A stretch of DNA of 64,000 nucleotides, taken from contig NC_079491.1 of assembly GCF_020520425.1 (NCBI RefSeq), forward strand, positions 1,178,001 to 1,242,000, in the 5' to 3' direction. The DNA comes from Spinacia oleracea. Lineage: Eukaryota; Streptophyta; Magnoliopsida; Caryophyllales; Amaranthaceae. The notes below the pieces were generated by a model. That model was not told where the DNA came from. It saw only the letters and a list, made by a program, of their open reading frames with translations, and searched no databases. The position numbers were made by a program, and so were the translations under genes. Positions 11,798 through 23,900 of the stretch are shown one piece after another; position 1 is the stretch's first letter, and each line of letters begins with the position of its first letter.

Positions 11798-11802
11798 TTT
11801 TC

Positions 11803-12759
11803 ACACTGAAACAAAAGTTTACAAAGAGAAACAAAGAGAGAGAGAGAGATTTAGAAAGAACAAATCTTGGGAAGTGGGTGCCCAAGTTGCTAACTTGCAG
11901 AATTGTTAACAAAGTACTCTTTGCTTAATCGGGTGATATTTTATCGTCTAACACTTACTCCAATTTTATTTATTAGTTGCATGTTAAAAATGATGGTAAT
12001 GTTGTAGGCTTGTAGCTCATCACTTTGCGAGCCTAGTTCATTTTGGCGTTAAACGAATTTTGGTGAATCACTTTCCCTCAGATATTTCTCCATATATGCG
12101 CATGGACACCGTTGTCCTTGATTAATGAACTAGATCGGATTTACCCTTTAAAAATATATTAAAAAAATATTTAGGTACAAGCTTACTATTGAGTTGATTT
12201 TCAAAACAAGTTGTCACCATTGAAAGTGAAATCCCAAATTTTCATTATTTTCCCTCACTAGTCTAACCACGGAGGCTAGCCTAAAATTAATCTAATTATT
12301 TTCTTTTCTTTCTTTTTGCCATGACCCAAAGTTTGGGTATAAATACTACTCCGTACAATATATTTTAGATTGTGGACCAAGGTGCACAATGAACATGGTG
12401 CACCCAAAGACACACAAGTACATAGCGAAAATAACATTACTTTATGTGAAAATAACATGAATATATTTATTATTTATAGTCTTAACAAAAATAAAAATAA
12501 AAAAAGTGAAAGAATATAACACATGTTCTTTTGTTGCAACGTCTTCCATCGTAATTTTTAGGAGTTACATATATTTCCGACCGTATTCTTTAGGAGTTAC
12601 ATTTTCATTTTTTTTAGTATTATTTTACATTAAAGTATTACATCTAAGGTCCCTACCCCCTGTTTTATTTTTTATCTTTCTCACATGGTCCACAAATACT
12701 CGCAATAAATATTACTACTTTATTAATCATACTTATTAGTTATTAATTACTCCATTTAA
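11803..12759. other. Intergenic, no gene seen
   Basis: AT-rich sequence with a GA microsatellite near 11834-11850. No open frame on either strand shows family similarity or usable context. Confidence 0.6.
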
Positions 12760-12985
12760 GGATGCGTTCTATTTACCTGATTTTCACTTATTTTTTCTGA
12801 ATTTATCTTATCTAAAGTTATCTGAACTTAACTAAACTTATCTGAACTTATCAAAATTTATCAAAACTGATTTTAGTTATAAATTGTACTTGGTCAACCT
12901 TATTTTTCCTAAACTTATCTTATCTGAATTTATCTGAACTTATTTTTCCTGAAATAAGTGGAAATAAGGTGAACAGAACAAGGTC
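12760..12985. repeat. Tourist-like MITE (PIF/Harbinger type), copy 1, 226 bp
   Basis: Inverted ends GGATGCGTTCTATTTACC and its counterpart GGTGAACAGAACAAGGTC, flanked by TAA on both sides (12757-12759, 12986-12988). The interior is built of degenerate TTATCTGAACTTA units. Related copies lie at 32458-32567, 53162-53402 and 63553-63710. Confidence 0.8.
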
Positions 12986-13049
12986 TAAATATGCTTCGTT
13001 AATACGACATAATAAACTTTATTAGTTATATGACGTAATTATATAATTT

Positions 13050-13480
13050 GGAATCGAAATGACCCGACTCGGATTCCAACCCGATCCGATTAGATCCCGA
13101 ACCCGATATGAACCTGAATCCGGTGTAACCCAGCTAAATCCGTTTCAATCTGACCCCGTTTCAATCCGCTATGCGATTAATTCGAGCCGATATGAATCCA
13201 ATCTGATACTAGTTCGACCCGATATGAACTTGAACCTGATATAACTCAGCTTAACATATTAACAATCTCTCACGTTCCAACCCGATCCGATGCGACCCAA
13301 CCCGAGTACAATCTGACCTATTTACAACTCGATCCGATGTAAACCCTTGCAAAACATCCAACACGGTCCGACCCGTTATGTATCCAAACCGACCCGACCC
13401 AACCCATTAGCCAAATGATTCCATTTCAAACCAAATCCGACAAATCCGACCCAAACCCGATCTGTTGCTCCGATTTGACA
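13050..13480. repeat. GACCCGA-rich degenerate repeat tract
   Basis: About 430 bp of loosely repeated words such as AACCCGATCCGAT, CCCGATATGAACCTGA and GACCCGACCCAACCC. It immediately precedes the BRWD-like leader. It belongs to the same general class as the GC-rich blocks at 33.8, 35.5-36.3, 40.1-41.1, 49.2-50.4 and 55.1-55.9 kb. The open frame across it is an artefact of the repeats. Confidence 0.75.
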
Positions 13481-13559
13481 CCAATAAATCACATTTCATT
13501 CGCCATCTTCGAATAATTAGCACTATCAGACAATACCAAATCCCAGATTTCGACTAAAA

Positions 13560-14942
13560 CCGTTGTTTACTGTTCTTCCTCTCCCACCACAACACAATCA
13601 AAATGCAAAGCTCCTGAAATTTGTAGCATCATCACCTGAACCCAAAAAATACGCTTCATTTTCTCTCTCCTAAACACCCTCGTTGCCCGAAGCCGTTCTT
13701 CTTCTCAAATCCACAATAGAGTTTTCTCTGGGTCTTCCACGACGATTTAGGTGAAATAGGTAATCACCCATTTGGTAAAACCCTGCACTTTTTTTATTTA
13801 GTTTTTGCTGCAAATCTATTAACTTATTGTTGGGCATAGTTTGTGCTAGTTTTTCGCTGCATTTTATACCTTTTCTAGCTGGTAGTTTGGATTTCTGTTT
13901 CATGGGTATTGAATTGAATAGGGTTTTTTTTAGTGATTATTGTGATAGAATTTACCTGGGATTTTATTGAGTTTTGATTAATTAGAGGGTTCCTGTTAGT
14001 TGATTCATTTTGAGCTGTTCAATGTGTTCTATTAGAGTTGTGGTTTTTTTTAGTGATTATTGATAGAATTTACCTGAGATTTTATTGAGTTTTGATTAAT
14101 TAGAGGTTTCCTGTTATTTGATTCAATTTGAGCTGTTCAATGTGTTCTATTAGAGTTGTGGGTTTTGTTAGTGTTACCTAATTCGCAGTGTTGAGTTTAT
14201 CTATGTAATTATCTTTTCTAACTTGTAAGTAGACAAATATGTGGATCAGTAGAGGTTCTAAAAAAACTATTAGCTGGGTACTGGTGGTGGGGAGCATATC
14301 ATGGCTCATTCTTCTAATATATTTTTCTTGTTATGCAATTAGCAACTCCCTCAATCCCAAAATTGCTCTACATTACTATTCTGAGATGTTCTAAAAGGAG
14401 TTCCATTTTCTTTTCAAGAGTTGTATATATTCTGATCTGCGCCTTATAGCTGATTAGTTGGAATTTTATAATAATGCATGAATTTGATTAGAGCAAACGT
14501 ATGGAATCGTTAACTGTGCCAAATATGACAGTAAAAAATTTCTCCTTGTCCGCCAGTTCTGATCAACACAATGTTTGGGCAAACCGGCAAAGTACATTTA
14601 CCTATTATTCTTCGATACGACAATCTTTTTCAATTTGTTTGTATGTGAAATCTATTTCTTCATTAACATATTCGATACTTGGTGGTCTCTGATGGCCAAA
14701 TGAGTAGTTTTCTTCACATGCTAATGCCCCATTTTCTCAAGGATTATCTTTTGAACTACTTGTCAATTAATTTGTTAAGTTTCTTTCGTATTTTGAGCAT
14801 CTCACTTGAAGTATGTGTTTAGAGTATATTTTTATTACATTTGCTCATCATTGATAATCTATCAGCATTTGTATCATCTTCAATCTCCGTTGGAGTTATA
14901 AACTCATAGTTATGACTAGAGTTTTCTTTCTGATTGCTTCAG
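13560..14942 (+). other. Probable 5' leader exon and leader intron of the BRWD-like gene
   Basis: A pyrimidine-rich stretch (CTCTCTCCTAAACACCC, about 13560-13757) is followed by a GTAATC donor candidate near 13757. The acceptor TTCAG at 14938-14942 precedes the exon that holds the start codon. The intron contains a 120-bp tandem duplication (13921-14040 and 14041-14160). Transcript ends are inferred. Confidence 0.5.
13921..14160. repeat. Two tandem 120-bp copies in the BRWD-like leader intron
   Basis: Both copies begin GGTTTTTTTTAGTGATTAT and run through ATTTTATTGAGTTTTGATTA and GAGCTGTTCAATGTGTTC in the same order, with a 3-bp deletion and a few substitutions in the second copy. Confidence 0.9.
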
Positions 14943-14957
14943 GTTGGTCATGTAATA

Positions 14958-17900
14958 ATGGATGTCAGAAATTATGCATCCGCTGATTATATGCCTATAC
15001 TTAATCTGAAGACATCCAATATTTCAAATAAGATACCAGAAAGTTGTCATTTTGAAGGGCGAGAGAGAGTTACAGCACCTGTTGTTGCTGATAAAATGCC
15101 AGAGAATCCTCACTCTGAAGGGCGAGAGAGAGTTACTGGCCATGCTGTTGTAGCTGGTGTTGATATTGATCTTAGGGAAGTTTACTTTTTGGTCATGCAT
15201 TTTCTATCTACTGGACCATGCCAGAAAACATTTGCACAATTCTTGAACGAGCTTATGGAGCATCAGCTCTTGCCCAGAAGATATCATGCTTGGTATTCAA
15301 GAACTGGGGTTCATAGCGGGGAAGAAAATGACGATGGTGTCTCAGTCCCTTTGACCTATGAGAAACTTCTGCATAGGTATGTGAGCGATACAATATTGCT
15401 CCGTCTTTTAGCCTGTTGTATGTTTTACAAGGGTTTCACATGGAAACTGCTCAAATATACTCACCAACATTATTCACAATCAATCTACTAGTAGTATTAT
15501 TAGTATTGTTAGTATTATAATCTCAGTCATCACCATAATTACAATTACCATTATTGTTCTTATAAAAGAATATATGTTTTTTAAAAAAAAAAGTAATATT
15601 GCTAATTGTTTAGAGGTTACTGTTTTCTGTGGATTGAAACCTGATATTCTGAGAGCTGTTTTTTTCTTTTTTTTCTTTCTGTCAACAGGTATCCTCACAT
15701 CACAAAAGATCATTTTGTCAGACTTTTGAAGCAGCTGATGCTGAGTTCCCCTTGTCCGTCTCTTGGCATGGGCAATGGTCCAAATGCAGCTGATGTTCCT
15801 ACTTTAATGGGGACTGGTTCCTTTTCTCTTCTGAGTTGTATGATCAATTACCTGCTTTGCTGTTATTTTTGTTTCTTGTTTATGAAATAGTTTCGGTACA
15901 TGTAAAAACTAAATATAACAAGAATAATATTCTTATTTTGCTTTGATAATGTGGCTGTGCTGAACGCCTGAACTGAAACTCTTTTTCGCCTTATGTCATG
16001 ATTCTTAAGCGCCAACTCATCCTATTATTTTTGTAGAAGTAAGTTTCATGTCTCAGACATCAATTAGCATTGATACACAAGTTACTCCACTTTGGAAAAT
16101 GATGTGATTGCATTGTTATGTGTTCATCTCCAAGGCTGAAAATTTGTTTCTTGCTCACATGAAGACAATTAGAGTCTTTAGAGAGAGAAATTTCAGGTCT
16201 GAATTGAAAGCCTTCTTTGGGGGATACCTTTTCTTTGTTCATGTATTTGGGAATATGTACTGCTACTATGAGATATTGCTGCTGTTTTTGACATGTTATA
16301 AACTCTTCTATTGGAGCCATAATTGTTAATTTGTCATTTGTGAAGCGACTTGTTCTTCACAAGAAACCATTTATTGTGCAGCAAGGCATGTTGATTTTCT
16401 GCTCAGATCATAGTGACAAGATTTGTGTTCAATGCTAGACCAATAAAGTTTTGGTTATGGTCTCCACTTTCAGGTGATAAAAATGCGGAGAATAAACAAG
16501 CCAAACTTCTGCCTCGTTACTTGCGCTGGCCTCATATGCAGGTGGATCAAGTACATGGATTGCATTTGAGGGCCATTGGTGGGGGTTTTACACGACACCA
16601 TCGTGCTTCATCGATACATTCTGCTTGTTATGCCATTGCAAAGCCATCAACTATGGTGCAAAAGATGCAAAATATAAAGAGACTTAGAGGGCATCGGAAT
16701 GCTGTTTATTGTGGTAACTTTCTCATCATTGAGTTTATGCTTGCGGCTGGCAGTTCTGTGGATTTGATAGGAGATGTGTGTGGTTGTGTTATTTTCTTGA
16801 CAACTACAGAAAAGATAATTATTCATATGATTATGTTTGTATAATTTGACTTGGCAATAACTTCCCAAAGTTTGGTACTCGGTAGTCGGTACATTATTAT
16901 TAGTTTATTGTAACTTCCTCATTGTCATCCTGGCTTTGTTATTGATATAACACTAAAAAGAAAATGCTGTCTGGGTTAGTTATATAAGATGCCAAAAGAT
17001 TTCAACTTTGCCTTTTCTGTCTAGTGGCTACTAGAAGTATCAGTGCCGTTGAGTTTAGTCAAACTGTTAGTCAACGCAACATGTTCCCTCCATTTTTTAG
17101 ATGCCACCTTTCTAATTTTATAGTATTTACACACTCTACTTTCTCTACTTATGGTGATTTGTACTTTAGGAAAAACATAGTCACGTGGTATCTTGTTAGA
17201 TTCGTCTCAATGATTACTTTCAAAATATTAATTTTTTATAATTTTTACTTAATTAATTATATAAGACATTAATGATTAAAATAATGCATTGACAAGCGTG
17301 GAAATAGAAGTTTCCTCTGAGTCCATTGTGGCAGAAGTGACCTTTGTATTTTTTTCAGTGCCATTTCATGCTTCTTCACTAAAAATCATCCATATCTTGT
17401 GCTGTTGTATACTTGTATATTGTCTGTTGTTTATTGGCTTGACTCTTGAGTATGATCCTTTTCTGTGTATGTCACATTTGTACTTATTTGGGGATATATT
17501 ATGCCTTTAACATAAATATTATTGCTCTGCCTATTTTTGTAGCCATATTTGATAGAGCAGGAAGGCATGTAATTACTGGGTCTGATGATCGCCTTGTAAA
17601 GATTTGGTCAATGGAAACTGCATTTTGCCTGGCCAGCTGCCGTGGGCATGAGGTGAGTTTGACTGCTAGAATAGTCCTTATTAGACTAAACTGAAATGGT
17701 TATTAATTTGTCACGCTTATAATGAATTTAAATGAACTCCTTATGCAAGGGGGATATCACCGATTTAGCTGTGAGTTCAAACAATGCTTTGGTTGCATCT
17801 GCGTCAAATGACTTTGTCATTAGAGTGGTAAGAGTCCTTTTACTTCAAACTAACTCTTGGCTGTTTCTTTTATAAGTTGCCTAGTAATAGTTTTTCTGCT

Positions 17901-20900
17901 ATTACACAGTGGCGTTTGCCAGATGGGCTTCCGATATCAATATTGCAAGGCCATACTGGTGCTGTTACTGCGATTGCATTTAGTCCCAGGACCGCTTACC
18001 AACTTTTGTCGTGAGTTATATACTTTTCAACTTTTTTCTAAGTTGGGGGATTTTTTTTTGCCTACTCTTGTAAGTTGAGACTTGTGCGTGGTTGTTTGCA
18101 GATCGTCAGATGATGGGACTTGTAGGATATGGGATGCAAGGAATTCACAGTTCAAGCCTCGAATCTATGTGCCAAAGCCTGTTGATGCTGGGATTGGTTG
18201 GTTTATCATATACCATTCTTGCATATTTTTGTTTTGGAGGTTTTTCTCCCCAATTAAACCTTCTCTTTCGCAGGTCCAGCTCAGCAGAATCATCAAATTA
18301 CATGCTGTGCATATAATGCTAATGGAACTGTCTTTGTGACCGGTAGCTCTGATACTTTTGCAAGGGTAAAGCTAACTGTCTTTTTTATTGTAGTTTTCTA
18401 ACATTTGAATGATCCTTGGTTAGGAGCTATACAACCACTCCATTCTCCCCATATTAATTGCACCACTTTATACTGACACATAGTTTTAGAGATTTTAATT
18501 GACTACTTATTTACGCAACACAAAGCTCTTTGAATCAATTTGCCGAACCTATTGTGTGTGCTCCACAATATTTTTTATTATGAATGGTACTTTTGGACAA
18601 TATATCTTGTTTTATGCTTTATTTTGTTATTATCCAAACTCTAAAGAAGAAGAGCGATCCAGAGCAAGATATTACTAATGATCAGTCCTATGCGACATTG
18701 CCAACGTTAGAACTCCATGCATACAAAAGCTGTTAGCAACTTGAGAAAGACCTGGTCAAATGTCTTGTCTATAATGTATTCCATCTGTCCCATATTGTTT
18801 ACCGCTGTTGTAATTTATGAATCATATTTTATTAACTGTTTTGGGATGCAAAGCTAGGGCTACTATGAATCTCTGATTGGAGCTACATCAGGAGTGCACT
18901 TATCCAGCATTTTTCTGAAAATATGCGTGGTCATCTATGTTTATTTACTGAGTTATTTTGCTGCAGGTTTGGAATGCTCCCAAGTTCAGTGCTGATGAAC
19001 CAGAGCAACCATATAATGAGATTGATCTGTTGGCAGGACATGAAAATGATGTCAACTATGTGCAATTTAGGTCTGTCTGTTGCTGTTCCTCTTGAACATA
19101 TTTCACCTTTAAGGAAAGTAATTCTGAAGGGATTCTGTTATTAATTGCAGTGGCTGTGCCATTATTGCAAGACCAGTCACTAGCGATGCTCTAAAGGAGG
19201 ATCAATCACTGAAATTCAAAAATTTGTGGTGGGTACTGGCATACTGCTATGTCTTATTGTTTTGTACGTGGCATGATCTCTTGCTGTGATTCATGCTGGC
19301 GTGTTTAATTCCTTCTTTTCCTTGCGATTTTCCTATTGAGCTTGGTTCAAAGTTTATTTTAGTTCCCCAAGACCCCAACACCCAACCAAGAATATTTTCT
19401 TGATCTCTTGTCTACTTTGTTTTTGTAGGTTCAGTCATGATAACATCGTAACATGTTCTCGTGATGGAAGTGCAATAATTTGGGTGCCAAGGTCGCGTAG
19501 ATCACATGTGAGTTTGCCAGTTTATTAGATTAGCTTTCTCTCTCTAGACAATCTTCGAGAAACCGCCTAGCTCCCATCTTTTAGGATGCCTCAACAAGTT
19601 TGGAACAGAAGCTGTATTGTGGCTGGAAATTTTTGTTCATGCATTTAAATTTCCTCTTTCGCTTTAGTTTTCTTTGCTCTATGATGCTTTTTCTCTACTT
19701 TGAGGAGTTGGTAGGTTGTATTTTTTGTTATATATAAAAAAAATTAAATTATGTTTTGGATGATTTTGCAGTCTTCACTTTTCACACATGAAAGAACTAA
19801 CTCTGCTTATTCTGCTTTTAAATTAATTGACTGTCACAGGGAAAAGTTGGGCGTTGGACTAAGGCGTATCATCTCAAGGTGCCCCCTCCACCACTGCCTC
19901 CACAACCACCTCGTGGGGGACCGCGTAGGAGAATCCTTCCAACTCCTCGTGGAGTAAATATGATTGTCTGGAGTCTCGATAATCGTTTTGTGCTTGCTGC
20001 TATTATGGGTAACTTTCTTTTGTCCTCTTGATTATAAAAAGGTGTATCGGTGTAGTATTCATTTTCCTGCCTTAATTACAAGTTTCATTGGCAGAGTGAG
20101 TTTCTCTATAATGTCCAGGTGCTATTGGAAAACATTTGCTGATTTGCCTGGATCCACTTCTTTAATTAAGTGGAGGGCTGTACATTACTCTTTTTCTCTC
20201 AAGAACAGCTTCTGTCTTGTCCTTTTCAAACTTTGACATTATTACCCACACAAAAACACATTTTAGCAACACTCCCTCGATCTTTTGTTCTCCCCACTTC
20301 CTTTTTCACAGTTGCTAAGGATGGAGAGACTTTGGAGTCACATGGGTTGTCTTCTGAGGGCAAAAGTAAAAGTACAAAAAAGAAAATACATCCTCGAAAG
20401 GAAAGTGAGAAAAACAACGAAAAAACTGAACAAAACAGAGGGAGTATGCTTGAAGATAAAGTCATGATCAAAGTTTGGCAGGAGTATTACCCACTTGTAT
20501 TCAGTGGACCTAGTAGCATCTAGTTGGCTGACTGTTTTTTTTTATTTGCAGATTGCAGAATATGCGTATGGAACGCTGCAGATGGAAGCTTAGTGCATTG
20601 TTTGACTGGTCATACTGAATCTGTGAGTGCTGATTATTGTTATATTGTAAATATAAATTATGTTCTTCTAGCACCTTGATGTTTGTAGATGTTCACTTAA
20701 TGGAACTGGTGAATAGAGATAAATAATATCTGAGGCTCTTTTTAGAACACATAACATGTCATTGCGTGTGAAGAAAATGGAAGAATTGACTTATAGAGAA
20801 TCAATAAAATATTATTCGCTAATTATTTCGGAAGGTTGCTTGTATTTGTCTAAGAGGATACAAACCTTCACATTATTCACATAGCTAGATTCATCAACTG

Positions 20901-23900
20901 TGGTATGTTTGGAAGATGTGGTCCTTGCTCACAAATTAACTGTAGATCTAGATTATTCAGAATAGTGGTGTGTTTATTTGAAAGATCCACTGGTGTAGGG
21001 GGTGGGAAGGAGTGCTTTAATAACATGTTTTTGTTATAGAAAAGGTTTTATAAATGAGCAGTCAGCAAAATGTAAAATATACAAGAGCAGAGGACTAGTT
21101 CTCCTCAAAACAGTCATAACCAAATTACATATTACCCCAATTTTGCTGAATCCACCGAGTAACTATTTAAAGCCCCAATGCCTTAGCCCACAAAGAAGAT
21201 AAACACCTTAATTTATCCACAGCGAATTACTAGTTAACACGGTTCCAGAGAAAATACTCACATTCCATTTCTAACCACAAACACCACAGAATGTATGAGA
21301 AGCACTGGATTTTCCCTGAACTATTTTGGATCTGCTGCAAGTTTGCTTTGTGAGATTTAGAAGGGCAAAGGAGAAGATGTTGCGTAATGCTTTTATAGCA
21401 ATTCTGTGATGACATCGTAAATGGCAGAATAAATTGAGATAATACAACATGGGCGAATGACCATAAATTCCTTATAGGGATGAATCAATGCTATGTATTT
21501 AAAAGGTGTTAATGTTTTATGATTCACTTGTCAGTGACATGGCATCACATCATTCCTGTCGATGACATGGCATCACATCATTCCTGTCGATGACATGGCT
21601 TGACATGACACATGACTTTTGCTCAAGAACTTAAAGAGAGGAGTTAGTGAGTTCGAACAGAGTTCCTAGGCTCCTACATTATTGTTAAATTATCCTATCA
21701 CCGTGGAGTAGAACTTGTTGAATTCAAAATGATTAGAAATGGTTTCCTATTATGCTTACATACAAGGGGATAAAGCTGATAGAAGAATACATAAACATAC
21801 AACAATCATATTTGTGTCAACCATTTATTCTTCTCAAAGCTACATACCTGTTCTCCATCCAGGCTCCCACCTTCCTTTATTCCTCACAATTTCTACCACT
21901 GCTTCACTAATTCTTAAATGGACTTGGTCCACACTAAATTTATCGTGGACCATGCCTAGAAAAATTCAACAGTTTGATTCTAATTTATTTTGACGTGTTT
22001 ATTAGAATTGTTATGAAAAAAACTATCATATTGGTGTCGATACTACATGTTGTGCTTGAATAATGTGATTTTATGTCACGACTCTCTTTTAAAAACATGG
22101 GGTTACTTTGATTCAGAAAATGGTTACTATCATTCATTATCATTACCCCATTGCCTCAAAGAGGCTCCCGCAAGAAGTGGGGTAAGGGGGGGTTACTATA
22201 TCTAAGAAATTTGGTGCTTAATTTATTAGTCACTATGTGAACAATAAAGGTCACTATGTATGTAAAATGAGTGTTATAGTAAATTATTGGCTTTAGGTCC
22301 GCAATAATATTATTGTGGACTAGGTCCACGCAAGAATAATCCCTACTGCTTAGCCTCCACGAGCCCACTGCCACAAACCCACAAGCTCATCTCTGTCCTT
22401 AATGACTCCTATCACAGCGCTTGACGGAAGTTGTAGCAGCTCATTGCCAGTTGCCACCACTTGGTTAGTCTCCAACACCAAGGATGACTACATTTTTCTT
22501 CCATGACATTGAGTCCACTGACCATGTATAGTATAGTATAAACCCATAAATTATCGTTATGTCTGCTTGTATAAAAAAATATGTTAAAAGATGTTGTGAG
22601 TCAAATTCATGCTGTGAATTGACTTTCCCTATCATTTCCCTGAAATATTCATCTCCTTTATATTTTTTCCACTCCCATCCCACCTCCCTTTCTTTAGGGG
22701 TAGCTGAAACATGTGTTGATATAATTAATCTTCTCTCATTTTTCAGACTTATGTTTTAGATGTACACCCCTACAATCCTCGGATAGCTATGAGTGCTGGT
22801 TATGATGGAAAAACTATAATATGGGATGTAAGTTTCCCCTCCCTAAAACTTCTAGTTTCCAATCTCTTTAAACTTGCTTAATCAACTTATTCGGTGCTTT
22901 CAAATTCAGATATGGGAAGGGACTCCAGTTCGGGTGTTTGAAATTGGACGTGGTAAATTGGTTGATGGAAAATTCTCTTCGTAAGTAACCATGATGTGCA
23001 ATATATTTTGCTTTCAACGTCTTTGTATTTTGTAAGAAGAAGAGTCTTTGTCCCTCTGATTTTGATTATTCAAAATGCCATCTGTCCCAGACGAACCCAT
23101 GTTGGATTCATGATTACAATTAAATTTTATTTTTATCTTTCTTCTGCAGTGTTCCCTTTTCATTAACATCTATTTGCATTTTCTTTGCCGCTTAAAATTT
23201 TTCATACCATATGTAATGTTTCTTTTTGTAAATCAGGGATGGGACATCAATTGTGCTCTCAGATGATGTTGGCCAGATATACCTGTTAAACACTGGGCAA
23301 GGGGAATCTCAAAAAGACGCCAAATATGACCAGGTGTTGTATTATCGTGCCTGGTCTTTGCGTATGCTTTCAAATAAAAATTTGCATGCTTGCATCATGG
23401 TGATTGCATCTGCTGTTCTTACAGTTCTTCTTGGGAGATTATCGCCCTCTTATCCGAGATGCTCTGGGAAATGTTCTTGACCAGGTAAGAGAGTAATTAA
23501 GTTATCTATACAGTACTTAACCTAAGACTACATGATATTATTTCCGTCTGTTTGCTTATAATTACATGCTATTTTTTTGTGGGAATATAACATTGCTACT
23601 TTTGATTGGCTGATGCTGACACTAGTCACTCTATGAACTTTGCTGATACAATTTGAATTTCTACTTACAATGATCTTCTTAATATGCTGCTATTGGCTTT
23701 AGGTTAGAATTTAGAGATTCTTTTTGTCAAATGTGTTACTTGTTACTTGTAGTCTCGTACTATAGATTTATCCTTTGTTTTACTAGAGTCAGTTGTCACT
23801 TGTGAACCTGTCTTACTAGTCATCAGATCTATTGATGACATTTTGACAAGTAGTATGGAATGCTATGATCATTGCTGATATACAATGCAGGAGTCACAGT

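Noticed and set aside
13059-13244. 61-codon ORF rich in Arg, Pro and Asn
   Set aside because: Entirely composed of the GACCCGA-type degenerate repeat tract.
20170-20523. 117-codon ORF in a BRWD-like intron with KSKSTKKKIHPRKESEKNNEK
   Set aside because: Exons 19840-20008 and 20552-20622 join in frame across it with conserved sequence on both sides. The Lys-rich text comes from an A-rich intron stretch.
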